Notes under the pieces: generated by a model
Seen by the model: only the letters and a program-made list of their open reading frames with translations
Told to the model about the DNA's origin: nothing
The model's database searches: none
Position numbers and translations under genes: made by a program
Shown here: positions 1 through 9,290 of the stretch, piece by piece
Position numbering within the stretch: the stretch's first letter is position 1
How the letters are laid out: each line of letters starts with the position of its first letter
Assembly: GCF_026650985.1 (NCBI RefSeq)
Contig: NZ_CP086239.1
Span: forward strand, 1,612,001-1,676,000
Direction of reading: 5' to 3'
Origin: Clostridium estertheticum
GTDB lineage: Bacteria > Bacillota > Clostridia > Clostridiales > Clostridiaceae
Length of the DNA: 64,000 nucleotides

Positions 1-632
1 TATTCTTGTAATGCTTTTTTTATCGAATAATTGTATTTATCAACTTCATATGTTGTGTAACATCCTGAATTTCCTATTGAATACTTTATATCTTTTAATT
101 GACATTCTGATACTACTGGCACATTAAAATGTGAAGATAACCTTTTTATAAATTCCCAATCTGTTTCTTTATATTGAACTATTAACTTATCTATTTTAGT
201 CCCATTCGTAATACTGTCTAATATGTTGATGTTAGTATATTCACCGTTCACAATATTAAAGATTTCTCCATAACTAGAGTTTTTATCTTGAAATGTTCTA
301 CTTTTTTTCTTGATATCCATCAAAAAAGTTCTGCTTAACGCCTCTATTTCTAAGGTTCTTACATCTTTATTTGCATTAACTTGAATATTCGTAACTACCC
401 CCTGGAACACATCTGTAACAGAATCTTTATCATCCTTAAGTGATATTGTAATACTAGACTTTTCATCTGATGTTTCAACATATTTATCAATATTTTCTTC
501 ATCAATGATTCCACTTATATAAAGTTTTGCATGCTCATTTAAATTTCTAGTTACCTTTAGTTTTAATATTTTTTGAAATTCATAGGGTGCAATTAAGATA
601 TCTCCCTGTGTATACATGTATTCCTCACTCAT
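1..632 (-). CDS. VgrG / phage gpD-like spike protein (partial, C-terminus outside window)
   Basis: The frame is open from the ATG at 632 to the window edge, giving 210 visible residues. The N-terminus (MSEEYMYTQGDILIAPYEF) leads into a beta-rich domain. Near residues 161-180 the segment VQYKETDWEFIKRLSSHFNV matches the pattern of VgrG and phage late-control protein D (an aromatic/acidic QYxExDxxFIxRL followed by a small loop). In those families the protein is the trimeric hub under the spike of a contractile injector. The start codon overlaps the stop of the upstream gene (TAATG), which implies translational coupling with the DcrB-like gene. The needle and any effector domain would lie outside the window. 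The family call rests on motif reading, not on a search. Confidence 0.72.
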   Translation of the reverse strand, partial: MSEEYMYTQGDILIAPYEFQKILKLKVTRNLNEHAKLYISGIIDEENIDKYVETSDEKSSITISLKDDKDSVTDVFQGVVTNIQVNANKDVRTLEIEALSRTFLMDIKKKSRTFQDKNSSYGEIFNIVNGEYTNINILDSITNGTKIDKLIVQYKETDWEFIKRLSSHFNVPVVSECQLKDIKYSIGNSGCYTTYEVDKYNYSIKKALQE

Positions 633-1231
633 TAATTTTCATCTCCTTTCTCCTCTTTTACTACTTTTAAATTATTTATTACTTGAAAAGCAACATCTCT
701 CCAATCATTATATTTTTTATAGGGACAACTGAAAGTTCCCATTAAAGTCTTTTCCTTAAATTCCAAAAAGAACATTAAATTATATAAGAAATCATCTATT
801 ACTGAGCTCTTAAATTCAAAAAATCCTATGTTCTTAGACTCAACTTCTAAAACCCCATCTTCATAAAATACATTAGATGGATTGCTTTTCTTTATAATCA
901 TCTTCATTCCATCTTTAAGTTCTTCAACACGTTCTTCATCTAACGGACTATCAATAATGTTGAGTGTTATAGCTATACTTCCTTCTTCATTACTCTTTAT
1001 TATTTCTGGACGGCTTTCCGATGGATATTTAAATTTTCTTGCATCAAGTGGCATATCCTCAAAATCCTTTGGAATATATATTTTCAATTTTTCATCAAAG
1101 AACTCTTTTTCTTCAAATTCATAATATCTATCTCCAATCTTTATAGGTCCACTACAAATATCTTTTTTTGCTTGTTTTTTTTCTGATTCATTTATAAAAT
1201 CTAAAATTTTCTCGTCAATTCTTTTATCCAT
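632..1231 (-). CDS. DUF1795/DcrB-like protein, possible Eag-type chaperone of the injection system
   Basis: This 199-residue protein has no signal peptide or membrane segment. An N-terminal charged stretch (residues 1-45) precedes a region resembling the DcrB/DUF1795 fold: an amphipathic start around IYIPKDFEDM, a strand with SIAITLNI, and a C-terminal NDWRDVAFQVINNLKV helix. In type VI systems DUF1795 proteins (EagT6) are cytosolic chaperones that load effectors onto VgrG. Its stop overlaps the start of the VgrG-like gene by one base, the position expected of a loader. A ribosome binding site GAGAGG precedes the ATG. The resemblance is at fold-pattern level only, so the chaperone role is inference from pattern and neighbourhood. 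Confidence 0.5.
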   Translation of the reverse strand: MDKRIDEKILDFINESEKKQAKKDICSGPIKIGDRYYEFEEKEFFDEKLKIYIPKDFEDMPLDARKFKYPSESRPEIIKSNEEGSIAITLNIIDSPLDEERVEELKDGMKMIIKKSNPSNVFYEDGVLEVESKNIGFFEFKSSVIDDFLYNLMFFLEFKEKTLMGTFSCPYKKYNDWRDVAFQVINNLKVVKEEKGDEN

Positions 1232-1254
1232 ATTTCCTCTCTCCCTATATTTAT

Positions 1255-2037
1255 TTATACATCAACTACTATTTTTTTATAACCCATCCTACCTTTATTA
1301 CTAGCGTTTTTTCTTCCGCCCTCTATTTCATCTAATATTATCAATAAATTCTCATAAATCTGTTCATTCGAATAATCCCTTAATTCTAGCTTTAGACGGC
1401 TTGCTATATAATTTAATAACAATTCCCTATCTAATACCTGTTGTGATTGTAAACATTGCATACAAAAACATATATCTAAGGCATTGGTTAGATTATACTG
1501 AAAAGCTTTTTTTGCAAAATATCTTAGAATAATTGGAGATAGACCGCTTTTCTCATATGCTGCAAATGGACTATTTATAATGTTTATAGTGTCATACTGC
1601 GTTGACATATCTTTAAAACTAACATAATCAGTTCTAAGAATCGCTCCTGTTTTTGCTGTGAATCTGCATAATTCAATTTCATCACACTGATTATCTAAAT
1701 TGTCATCTATATATATTTGAGCTTCCCACTTAATAAAATCCTTATCCCTTGTCTCATCTGAAAACTTAATTTTTAATATTACCGTTTTATTTGAGTTGTT
1801 ATATGGAATAATACACTCTTCCTTTAGCATGTAGATCATATCATTATGCTTAACTATCCCCTTGTCCACAATAATATAATCCTTGTTTGCTTTTATGCTA
1901 CATCCAGACAGTATCCCACTAGAATACTGTGCAAGTCGTATATCCATAAACTCCCTTGGGAGATCTCTTAACTGCTCTAACATTTCTATTTTTAATATTC
2001 TACCTTTGTTAAATAAAGGATATGTATTGAAAAACAA
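1255..2037 (-). CDS. Unrecognised protein of the injection-system operon (260 aa)
   Basis: The gene starts at a TTG codon, chosen because a strong AGGAGGGGAT site lies just upstream and no better ATG exists near it. The product has an N-terminal motif GRILKIEMLEQLRDLPREF, then a beta-rich stretch (about residues 40-140) and a helical C-terminus (about 170-245) with several Cys residues (CFCMQC). There is no signal peptide or membrane segment. It lies 18 bases after the Hsp70-like gene and 23 bases before the DcrB-like gene, so it is part of the same operon. The N-terminal half has the strand-rich look of phage or type VI baseplate and adaptor proteins (for example the shell domain of TssK), but I do not recognise a family. 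Confidence 0.7.
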   Translation of the reverse strand: MFFNTYPLFNKGRILKIEMLEQLRDLPREFMDIRLAQYSSGILSGCSIKANKDYIIVDKGIVKHNDMIYMLKEECIIPYNNSNKTVILKIKFSDETRDKDFIKWEAQIYIDDNLDNQCDEIELCRFTAKTGAILRTDYVSFKDMSTQYDTINIINSPFAAYEKSGLSPIILRYFAKKAFQYNLTNALDICFCMQCLQSQQVLDRELLLNYIASRLKLELRDYSNEQIYENLLIILDEIEGGRKNASNKGRMGYKKIVVDV

Positions 2038-2055
2038 GTTATCCCCTCCTCACCT

Positions 2056-4632
2056 CTATTTTAGACCATCGAAGAAATTCGTCTCCCATTCATCATTTTC
2101 AAAGGAGAAAAACGCTTCTTTTCCCATAAGTAGCCCTTCATCTTTTCTTAACACTGACAGTACAGAAAAGCCCCACTCTTCTTCTCTTGCCCATACGAAG
2201 AATTTCACTTCATCATTTACGATGTTGTCTGTATCTTGCTGCGTAATTACATCAGGGTACATTTTAACTACTTCCTCAGGAACAATGCTCTCAAAGTCTT
2301 CAGGGTTCACCTCATAACTATATTCATACCTTGTACAATCATTTGTGTCTTTAAGGTATAGTTTAAGGATTATTCTTTCCATAAACCGTGATATAGTACC
2401 CTTTGCCCTATTTCTATCTACACTGTGAATTAATATTTTTTCTTCTCCAGTGTGAGTGAATGCACTTATGACATAAGGCAGTGTAGGCATTTTACTGGAA
2501 AGCATAATATTTGCATATCCATATTTTTTTGCCTGCAGATATTTAAGCGATCCTCTGAGACATGAGAGTTTTAAATCATAATTTTCTTTTCCATCTTTTT
2601 TATTTCTCTTAAATTGAATTATTTTCCCAGGAATAAATTCTTTTAATGCTTCTTTAAAGATTTCAACCTTGCAGGATTGTCCCGTTAATTTTATTATCGA
2701 ATAATCAAATAATCTATCCTCATCATATAATTTTCCCAAAAACTTTTTTATAATATTATATATATCTGCTTTTAAGAGTACCGTAACCTCATATATGTTT
2801 AGTTCTATTTGTGGTGGTTCCTTTACAGTCTCTAATAGACCGCTGTTCATATATGATAGTTTCCATTTATCAAATTCTATAACCGTTCCTTCTATATTAT
2901 GGTTTTTCTGAGATGTTAGAAGTACTTTTAGTAGGCTTGGATTATTAAAAAATTCTTTTTTAACTCGCTCAGCAAGATCAAAAAGAAAATAATAATTGCT
3001 TTTTACCTTATAATAATCCTCACGGCTTTTATCTTCATATTCTTTAAATCTTGTGGGTATTATTGACTCTACCTTTTCATACTCTTGGCTGAGTTTTTCA
3101 TATATTTTTAATACTCCATTCTCATCAACAAATCTAAAAACATCTACATCAAATTCTTCTAAAATAACATTTTTAATGTCTCCACTATCTTTCATAAGTT
3201 CTTTTGCCATTAGTATTTTTATAAATTGCATTATTCTAAAGGTTAAATTATTTCCACCAAAATCTGTATCACCATTTTCATAAGCAGTTTCTATATCTAT
3301 CTGATAGGATACTCGATTGTTATATATTGTGAAGTTACAAGATGTTAAATCTGTAGTTCCCCCTCCACAATCTATAATAAGAGCCTTATATTTTTCACCA
3401 TCAACGTACTTTTTGCTTTCAATTAGCTCTGATATTGTATTAAATAGTACAGCTGCGCCTTCTTCTAAGGTGTCTTCATTTTCCACTACGTAATCTTGTA
3501 ATATATCTTTAAATAACATGTAAAACTTGTACTTTTGCTTTGCAGGTGATGATATATGAATATTTTTAAAATTATATTTATATTGTTGTTTTGCTAAATT
3601 TATGACATATTCTAAGTACGCTTTTATAATATCTTTTCTCTTAACAAATGCCCATTTACCATGGGTATCTATGACTTTCTCCATTTTTTCAAAGTCGTTT
3701 ACCCATCTTTTAATATCATAAAATATGCTAAGTCCATCATCTATATAACTTATCTTAGATGTTTTTACAGCATCATATCCAAAGATATATTCAATGTTAT
3801 GATCCTCTATAGCTTTAATTCCTACTATACTTGGAATTAAAAAGGTAACTTGCAAATTTTCCTTAGCAACATCTATGACTTTAACGAAACTTGCTTCATT
3901 ATCTATATAGGTACCCGCTGTTGTGCTAGATGTACCAAAATCTATAGCAAGTGGTATATCTGTGTCCTTCATTTTCTGAATTTCAAATTGTAATATAGAC
4001 ATAGAATAAAACTTAACATGTTTTGGGTTAAGCTCTTCAATTCCATAATAAATATTATAGAGTAGTTCGGACTCAGGTTTTTCGAAATATAAAAGACTGT
4101 AATGCTTGTTTTTTGACTCCATACCAGGAATCTCTCCATCTTTCACAATATAGTACTTTTTTTCGTTTTCTTCACTAACTGCTACAAGATTAAAAATAGT
4201 ACATACCTCGAACTTGTTATCTACTAAAATCATATTTGACTCATCCAATTTGCTGTTGCAATTCACTCTGTAATCATCAAAAACCTCAGTATTTAGAGAG
4301 TCATAAATAGTGATTTTAGCTGGACATTGTACGTTTTTTTCATCTAATATAAGCTTTTGTGCTCTTTTTAAAAAGTCTTGTACTCTTTGCGTACCATCTT
4401 TATCATATTTTCTAATAAAAAGGCTCTCTTCTATACCTCTATACCTCATAATAAGCCTTATTAGCTCGTCCTTATCTAAAGGATTAATAATGCTTTTTAC
4501 CAGCTTTTCTTTATAACATATCTCTCTTAATTGAAATGTAGTCATAAGTCTAAGCTCTTTTTCTTTATATTTATTGTTTTGAAATTGACCCTTTGAATTG
4601 TCTTTATGCAACTTATATGAAAGTGTACTCAT
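2056..4632 (-). CDS. Divergent Hsp70/actin-fold ATPase with N-terminal extension
   Basis: The 858-residue product carries Hsp70-type nucleotide-binding signatures: the phosphate-1 motif DFGTSSTT at residues 231-238, phosphate-2 DCGGGTTD at 421-428, a DxDFGG element near 456-460, and an adenosine-type LTGQSC at 649-654. Unlike DnaK, about 225 residues precede the ATPase core. Residues 30-70 (TTFQLREICYKEKL then DKDELIRLIMRYRG) look like a SAP-type helix-turn-helix. The C-terminus (about 690-858) does not look like a canonical DnaK substrate-binding domain. The start has an AAGGATGAT site. A J-domain gene lies earlier in the same operon, so a dedicated chaperone pair acting on injector subunits is plausible. 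That role is inference; Hsp70-family membership is seen directly. Confidence 0.82.
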   Translation of the reverse strand: MSTLSYKLHKDNSKGQFQNNKYKEKELRLMTTFQLREICYKEKLVKSIINPLDKDELIRLIMRYRGIEESLFIRKYDKDGTQRVQDFLKRAQKLILDEKNVQCPAKITIYDSLNTEVFDDYRVNCNSKLDESNMILVDNKFEVCTIFNLVAVSEENEKKYYIVKDGEIPGMESKNKHYSLLYFEKPESELLYNIYYGIEELNPKHVKFYSMSILQFEIQKMKDTDIPLAIDFGTSSTTAGTYIDNEASFVKVIDVAKENLQVTFLIPSIVGIKAIEDHNIEYIFGYDAVKTSKISYIDDGLSIFYDIKRWVNDFEKMEKVIDTHGKWAFVKRKDIIKAYLEYVINLAKQQYKYNFKNIHISSPAKQKYKFYMLFKDILQDYVVENEDTLEEGAAVLFNTISELIESKKYVDGEKYKALIIDCGGGTTDLTSCNFTIYNNRVSYQIDIETAYENGDTDFGGNNLTFRIMQFIKILMAKELMKDSGDIKNVILEEFDVDVFRFVDENGVLKIYEKLSQEYEKVESIIPTRFKEYEDKSREDYYKVKSNYYFLFDLAERVKKEFFNNPSLLKVLLTSQKNHNIEGTVIEFDKWKLSYMNSGLLETVKEPPQIELNIYEVTVLLKADIYNIIKKFLGKLYDEDRLFDYSIIKLTGQSCKVEIFKEALKEFIPGKIIQFKRNKKDGKENYDLKLSCLRGSLKYLQAKKYGYANIMLSSKMPTLPYVISAFTHTGEEKILIHSVDRNRAKGTISRFMERIILKLYLKDTNDCTRYEYSYEVNPEDFESIVPEEVVKMYPDVITQQDTDNIVNDEVKFFVWAREEEWGFSVLSVLRKDEGLLMGKEAFFSFENDEWETNFFDGLK

Positions 4633-4653
4633 ATCATCATCCTTAACTTTAGA

Positions 4654-5349
4654 TTAATTTATTACTATTCCATCTAATTTCATAGTTTTATCAATGCCAA
4701 TAATACCAAAATGCTTATCCCAATATATAGTAACATCCATGTTTATAGGTAGAAATAGATTTATTATTACATCTATTTTTCTTTTTAATTTTTGTGTTTT
4801 TGATTTTGCTAAATAAATTAGTAGCTTTTTATTATGATCATTACTTATGTATACTATATTATTTGTAAATGTTTTTCGTATTATCTTATTAAATAAATGT
4901 AATGATTCTCCAGTAACATATAAAGTAATTAGCCCACTCAATAAATAATCTATTTCTTTTTTATTAAATTCATTTATATTCTCAGATAATTCATAACCAA
5001 AAGAACCATTACGTATATCTTTCATGATAAACTTTTTGTAATACTCGTTTTTACATAATCCTTGCGTGAGATCTATTTCAGCCAAAAAGTGTATTACTAT
5101 ATCAAAAAATGTTTCTATTAACTCTTTGCTTTCATCAAAATTAACATTAAGCAACTCATCAAAAATGTGTTGAAATCTATAATATGCATTTATTTCAATA
5201 GTATTATCACTAGGAAGTGAATTCGCATTAAGGTCTGCAAAGGCAATTTCCATATAGGGACTATATACTTTTGCCGGTACAAACTTTATATTTCCCCTTA
5301 ATATATTTTGTTTATCAGCTTTTAAGAGTATATCCCAAATATAATTCAT
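4654..5349 (-). CDS. Unrecognised protein of the injection-system operon (231 aa)
   Basis: The ATG at 5349 overlaps the upstream stop (ATGA), and GGGA lies nine bases before it. An alternative ATG at 5367 has no ribosome binding site, so the shorter form is preferred. The product has no membrane segment. Its N-terminus contains SPYMEIAFADLNANSLPSD and NAYYRFQHIFDELL, followed by a helical middle and a basic, strand-forming C-terminus. It is translationally coupled to the 424-residue protein upstream, which suggests that the two act together, for example as paired baseplate subunits comparable in position to TssF/TssG. I do not recognise the family and infer no function beyond membership of the operon. 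Confidence 0.68.
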   Translation of the reverse strand: MNYIWDILLKADKQNILRGNIKFVPAKVYSPYMEIAFADLNANSLPSDNTIEINAYYRFQHIFDELLNVNFDESKELIETFFDIVIHFLAEIDLTQGLCKNEYYKKFIMKDIRNGSFGYELSENINEFNKKEIDYLLSGLITLYVTGESLHLFNKIIRKTFTNNIVYISNDHNKKLLIYLAKSKTQKLKRKIDVIINLFLPINMDVTIYWDKHFGIIGIDKTMKLDGIVIN

Positions 5350-6620
5350 ATTAATATTCCCATACATTTGTATTCTGGATATAGTAGTTGAACTTCCGAT
5401 ACTAAGAAACTTAGAATATCTCGCGTTAAATAGTAATTTTTGTCTTTTGCCTTAAAATATAGTTTTAATACTTTTTTAATGCTATCTTCGCGTATTTCAT
5501 CAATTATAAAATAATTCATATCATAGGTTTCAGCATCCATTTTTATTGATTTATTTACTAATTTTAAATAATTAAATTCTAAATGGTTGGATACTTCAAA
5601 AGAATTAATAATTCTAATTAACTCGGCTTTTGTTTTTATATTACTGCAATTTTTAGCAGAAAATTTATTTATAAAGCTTGAATTTCTAGCATTTGACATT
5701 GTATCATAATTATATTTTTCCATCCTTGCACTACCTGGGGAAATTACCTGACATACATTCCAAATCTTAGATTCTGCATCTGCTGAAGATATTATTAGAG
5801 AGTCTCTATTACGAAGTCCATACCTCATTTGACACATACTATTTTGAACCAAGTATCCATGCTGCGCTCCATATTTTTCTAAGGAGATAACATGTTCATA
5901 ATTAACAGTGTCTTCACATGGCATTGGAAACCCCGTACTTTTCAATAAAAGCTTTTTCACATTCCAAAGTGGAATCATATCGTATATAACAAATTTAGTA
6001 TATTCCCCAAAATCTACATATATCTTATTTATAGGTTCCTTAATTTCCTCTTCGCAACTTAATAAAACTACATCCGTCATTTTTGAAATATATGGGATAT
6101 TCAATGTTGACCAAGGTATATTATTATCAATAAAATTTTTATACAACTGAGTCACTTTCGCTAAATATTCTGTGTTTTTTTTCAAAGTGAAATTTGCTTC
6201 ATAACTTCTTTCTTCTGTTTCTATAGTTCCTTTAAATATTTTTTCTTCCCTAATAATATCTCTATATATTAAGTAATCACATTCTAGAAACACCTTAAAC
6301 ATCAACACTTCTTTGTTTTTGGTTAGATACTTTAAAATGATCTTTGCATCATATACTTTTTCTTCCATATCTTCAGGTAAAATGGGGCATAGAAATTGAT
6401 TTGTCGGATCTATTTCTTGCCTTTTTTGTATATTACTATAGACATCATAGCTTCCCTGAGAGCACTCTATTTCACTAAATACTCTCTTTTCTAAGTCATC
6501 ATATCTTGACTTTGAATATTCCTCTAGTGAAATGAACACGCCATTTAAAACCTTCTTTAACAATAACCTATCGTTTAAGTTATCAATACTATTTAGTTTT
6601 TGGTATATCTTATCATTCAT
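5346..6620 (-). CDS. Unrecognised protein of the injection-system operon (424 aa), candidate baseplate part
   Basis: The product is 424 residues with no signal or membrane segment. The N-terminus MNDKIYQKLNSIDNLNDRLL is helical and resembles the opening helices of baseplate wedge proteins. A long mixed alpha/beta middle contains WSTLNIPYISKM, and the central part has the glycine-rich GAQHGYLVQNSMCQMRYGLR. A good AAGGTGA site precedes the ATG. It lies 10 bases after the PP2C-TPR gene and its stop overlaps the next start. Size and position would fit a TssF-like or wedge protein, but there is no diagnostic motif, so this is a guess from context. Structure prediction would be the useful test. Confidence 0.7.
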   Translation of the reverse strand: MNDKIYQKLNSIDNLNDRLLLKKVLNGVFISLEEYSKSRYDDLEKRVFSEIECSQGSYDVYSNIQKRQEIDPTNQFLCPILPEDMEEKVYDAKIILKYLTKNKEVLMFKVFLECDYLIYRDIIREEKIFKGTIETEERSYEANFTLKKNTEYLAKVTQLYKNFIDNNIPWSTLNIPYISKMTDVVLLSCEEEIKEPINKIYVDFGEYTKFVIYDMIPLWNVKKLLLKSTGFPMPCEDTVNYEHVISLEKYGAQHGYLVQNSMCQMRYGLRNRDSLIISSADAESKIWNVCQVISPGSARMEKYNYDTMSNARNSSFINKFSAKNCSNIKTKAELIRIINSFEVSNHLEFNYLKLVNKSIKMDAETYDMNYFIIDEIREDSIKKVLKLYFKAKDKNYYLTRDILSFLVSEVQLLYPEYKCMGILI

Positions 6621-6629
6621 TTTTTCACC

Positions 6630-8414
6630 TTACTTTGAAGTTTTGGCTGTGTCTATTATAGTTATTTTTGCTTGTACACTCTTAGCCTCAGCTTCTATCC
6701 CTTCTTTGTCATATATGTTCTTAGCTAAGAGGTATAGTACCTTTGCAGTACTTAAATCCCCACTTATATACTTTTGATCACCATCTTTTACATATTTATC
6801 TGCTTTAGCTCTCTGCGTTGCAAGCTCAGTTATCTTTTGATCCATAAGATATATTTTCTGTGCTAATTCTTTAGAATAACTTACTGACTTAATTTGATCA
6901 TACATTTCTTTTGCCATAATATAGTACATTTTGGCACTTACATAATCGCCAGTACTGTAGCTTAAATCACCATTTTTAATATTTTCTATAGCCTTAGTTT
7001 CAGTAGTTGCATCATCTTTCTTTTGATCCGCATCTTTCTTTTGCGTTGCTGCCTGTGCTACTGCCGCTTTATCTTGTACTACAGCTTTTTTAGCATAGAG
7101 TTTATCTAACTTATCCATTGCTTCTTTCTTCTCATCTTTCATGTAGAAATCTATAGCTAAATCCTTCGCCTGTTTATAATAACTTTCTGCATCTTTAATA
7201 TTTCCAAGATCCATATTTTTATCACCTAAAGTTAGAAAATCTGTTACTTTAATTGAATTTCTTGCTATTTCTATCTTCTCCAAAATGTATTTTGTTCCAC
7301 TGTTATCTATATCATGCGATTGTCCTAAAGCAATCATATATTTATCTAATGCCTCATCATATTTGCTTGACTTTAACTTATCATCAGCATCAATAATTGT
7401 CTCTGTAAGCTTACAATATTTATCCAAAGTATCTTTCTCCGGCTTAAGTTTATATTTATTTGCTATATCAAAAGCAGCTTTGTATTCTACATTTGCTTTT
7501 TTTATATTCCCATAAGTGGTGTATTGTATCCCACTACTCTTGTGCGCGTTCATTTCGCTTATGTTATCTATTTTTTTATTTCTACTTATTCCTAACATTA
7601 CACCTATTACTATTAAAATTATAATAATTGGGATCGCCACTATAAGAATTTTTTTTAGCCTTTTCTTGTCTTTAGGATTTATAAATACTTTATCAACAAA
7701 TGTTAATGATATTGTATAGTTTTCAATATGTTCAAGTTGCCTTGACAACAGCATATCTTCAACATTATCAGCTAATTCTTTTGGATCTTTTGACTCTGAA
7801 GCCGCATCCACCAATTCTTGCTCGTCAATGTTTTCCCAAATACCTCTTGTTGATAGCGATATAATATCACCATTAATTAATTTAATTTTTTTAGATATGT
7901 ATGGTGAATATAATTTTTCCTGCCCTAAATAACAATATAAATTATTTCTTTCATTATGCTTTGCTATTTTATCTAGAGGTATATCTTCTTTCGCTGTGAG
8001 CATTTGAGTTAAAGATTGGTCTTCGCTTTTATATCTTATAACTCCATCTCTATACAAATAAAATCTTGAATTACCGGCAACTGCATAAACAACCTTCGTA
8101 TAATCTGTAATAACAACTGTAACAGAAGCTTTCAGTCTCACATTATTGCTTTGACTAACCAATTCATCATTTGCCTGCTTAAAAAAACTGGTTATATATC
8201 TTCTTTTAATTGTAGGTTTTTCAGTAAAATTTCTTATAATACTTTCAACTGCTATTTTCGCACTTTCTAACTCTAAATCATCATCTATACCGTCTGCTAT
8301 AACGTAACATGCATAATTGTCTAATTCTACAAAAGCAAAATAATCTTTATTTTGTAATAGTGTACCTGCTTCTGATATAAAATTTGTTTTAAAGTCTGAA
8401 TTTAATTTTCTCAT
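6630..8414 (-). CDS. Membrane-anchored PP2C-like protein with C-terminal TPR-like repeats
   Basis: Residues 1-245 form a PP2C-type phosphatase fold (ADGID at 40-44, VAGNSRFYLYRDG near 112-124). A basic KKRLKK precedes one membrane helix at about 256-276. The rest (about 285-594) is a series of helical repeats with the pattern GDxxYxxGDxxxAxxxYxxAKxxYD, most clearly near residues 470-510 and 530-565, resembling TPR units. By the positive-inside rule the PP2C domain is cytosolic and the repeats are outside the membrane. The motif that normally reads SDGLWD is STRGIWE, and the terminal DN motif is ENYT, so two metal ligands appear to be missing and catalysis is doubtful. Such proteins accompany type VI systems as phospho-regulators; here a sensor or scaffold role is as likely. 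Confidence 0.82.
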   Translation of the reverse strand: MRKLNSDFKTNFISEAGTLLQNKDYFAFVELDNYACYVIADGIDDDLELESAKIAVESIIRNFTEKPTIKRRYITSFFKQANDELVSQSNNVRLKASVTVVITDYTKVVYAVAGNSRFYLYRDGVIRYKSEDQSLTQMLTAKEDIPLDKIAKHNERNNLYCYLGQEKLYSPYISKKIKLINGDIISLSTRGIWENIDEQELVDAASESKDPKELADNVEDMLLSRQLEHIENYTISLTFVDKVFINPKDKKRLKKILIVAIPIIIILIVIGVMLGISRNKKIDNISEMNAHKSSGIQYTTYGNIKKANVEYKAAFDIANKYKLKPEKDTLDKYCKLTETIIDADDKLKSSKYDEALDKYMIALGQSHDIDNSGTKYILEKIEIARNSIKVTDFLTLGDKNMDLGNIKDAESYYKQAKDLAIDFYMKDEKKEAMDKLDKLYAKKAVVQDKAAVAQAATQKKDADQKKDDATTETKAIENIKNGDLSYSTGDYVSAKMYYIMAKEMYDQIKSVSYSKELAQKIYLMDQKITELATQRAKADKYVKDGDQKYISGDLSTAKVLYLLAKNIYDKEGIEAEAKSVQAKITIIDTAKTSK

Positions 8415-8438
8415 ATTTTCACGCCCTAAACTAATTAA

Positions 8439-9278
8439 TTATATGTATTTCATTAGTATAATACTGCCGTTTTCCTTATTGATTTTTTCTTTACTCTTAA
8501 CAACCTGTATTATCCCATTTGCCATGTTTTTTAATTTTTTATTATTTTTTAAGATTTCTTCTATTTGAATCCAAGTTAATGAATTATATACTCCTTTATT
8601 CATAAGAATTATAATATCCTTTTTTTTAAGTACTACTGGTTTTTCCAACATTTCAATATCCTTAAAATCATCTTGTCCAAGATAATTTAATAGCCCTTTT
8701 TCTCTTAATCCTAACAATGCTTTCTCTTTTGTAAGTTTACCTTTATAAAATTCATTTTTTGCAAATACATTAACAGTATGTCCCTCACTTAATTTAAATA
8801 ACTCACCTTTTCTATAGACTGCTACCATTGCGTTTCCTACAAGTCCATAATGAAGTAAATTGTTTACTATTATTGCACTTACTACACTAGCTCCACCTTG
8901 ATTGTTATCTACTCTTCTTAAAATTTCACTATTTGCTTCATTAAATGCTCTGTTAAAAAAATATTCTGTTTTTTCTCCATTCCACTGTTCCAAAAATAGT
9001 CTTCTGAATGTGTTTATGGTAGTTATACTTGATATCCTACCTGCTTCATTTTTGCCTAGCCCATCTGCTAAAACAGCTAGAGTTCCCTGTGGTGAACATA
9101 TAGTTTCCATATGATCCTCATAAATTTCTTCATTCCCAATTGTAGCTGCGCTTTCTATTTTTATATAAGATTTATCTATTATTTTTATAAGTATATTTTT
9201 TAGGCCCACTAGAACTAATAGTATAATTAACAAAATAAGAATAACCATATTATAATTATTTTCAGCAAATTCTATCAT
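8439..9278 (-). CDS. Membrane-anchored PP2C-like protein (279 aa)
   Basis: One N-terminal membrane helix (about residues 11-32) is followed by basic residues and a PP2C-type domain, with ADGLGKNEAGR near residues 90-100 and LVGNAMVAVYRKGE near 155-170. The domain should therefore face the cytosol. In place of the metal-binding SDGLWD motif the sequence reads MNKGVYNS, and the terminal DN motif reads ENGS, the same two sites that are altered in the 594-residue neighbour. Canonical metal-dependent phosphatase activity is therefore uncertain. The ATG at 9278 has an AGAGGTAGC site. It sits between an FHA gene and the second PP2C gene, an arrangement known from type VI phospho-regulation (PppA/Fha), although no kinase gene is visible here. 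Confidence 0.8.
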   Translation of the reverse strand: MIEFAENNYNMVILILLIILLVLVGLKNILIKIIDKSYIKIESAATIGNEEIYEDHMETICSPQGTLAVLADGLGKNEAGRISSITTINTFRRLFLEQWNGEKTEYFFNRAFNEANSEILRRVDNNQGGASVVSAIIVNNLLHYGLVGNAMVAVYRKGELFKLSEGHTVNVFAKNEFYKGKLTKEKALLGLREKGLLNYLGQDDFKDIEMLEKPVVLKKKDIIILMNKGVYNSLTWIQIEEILKNNKKLKNMANGIIQVVKSKEKINKENGSIILMKYI

Positions 9279-9290
9279 GATAAGCTACCT

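Noticed and set aside
1883-2317. Plus-strand frame of 144 codons across the Hsp70-like gene end
   Set aside because: Antisense shadow spanning two well-supported minus-strand genes; no ribosome site.
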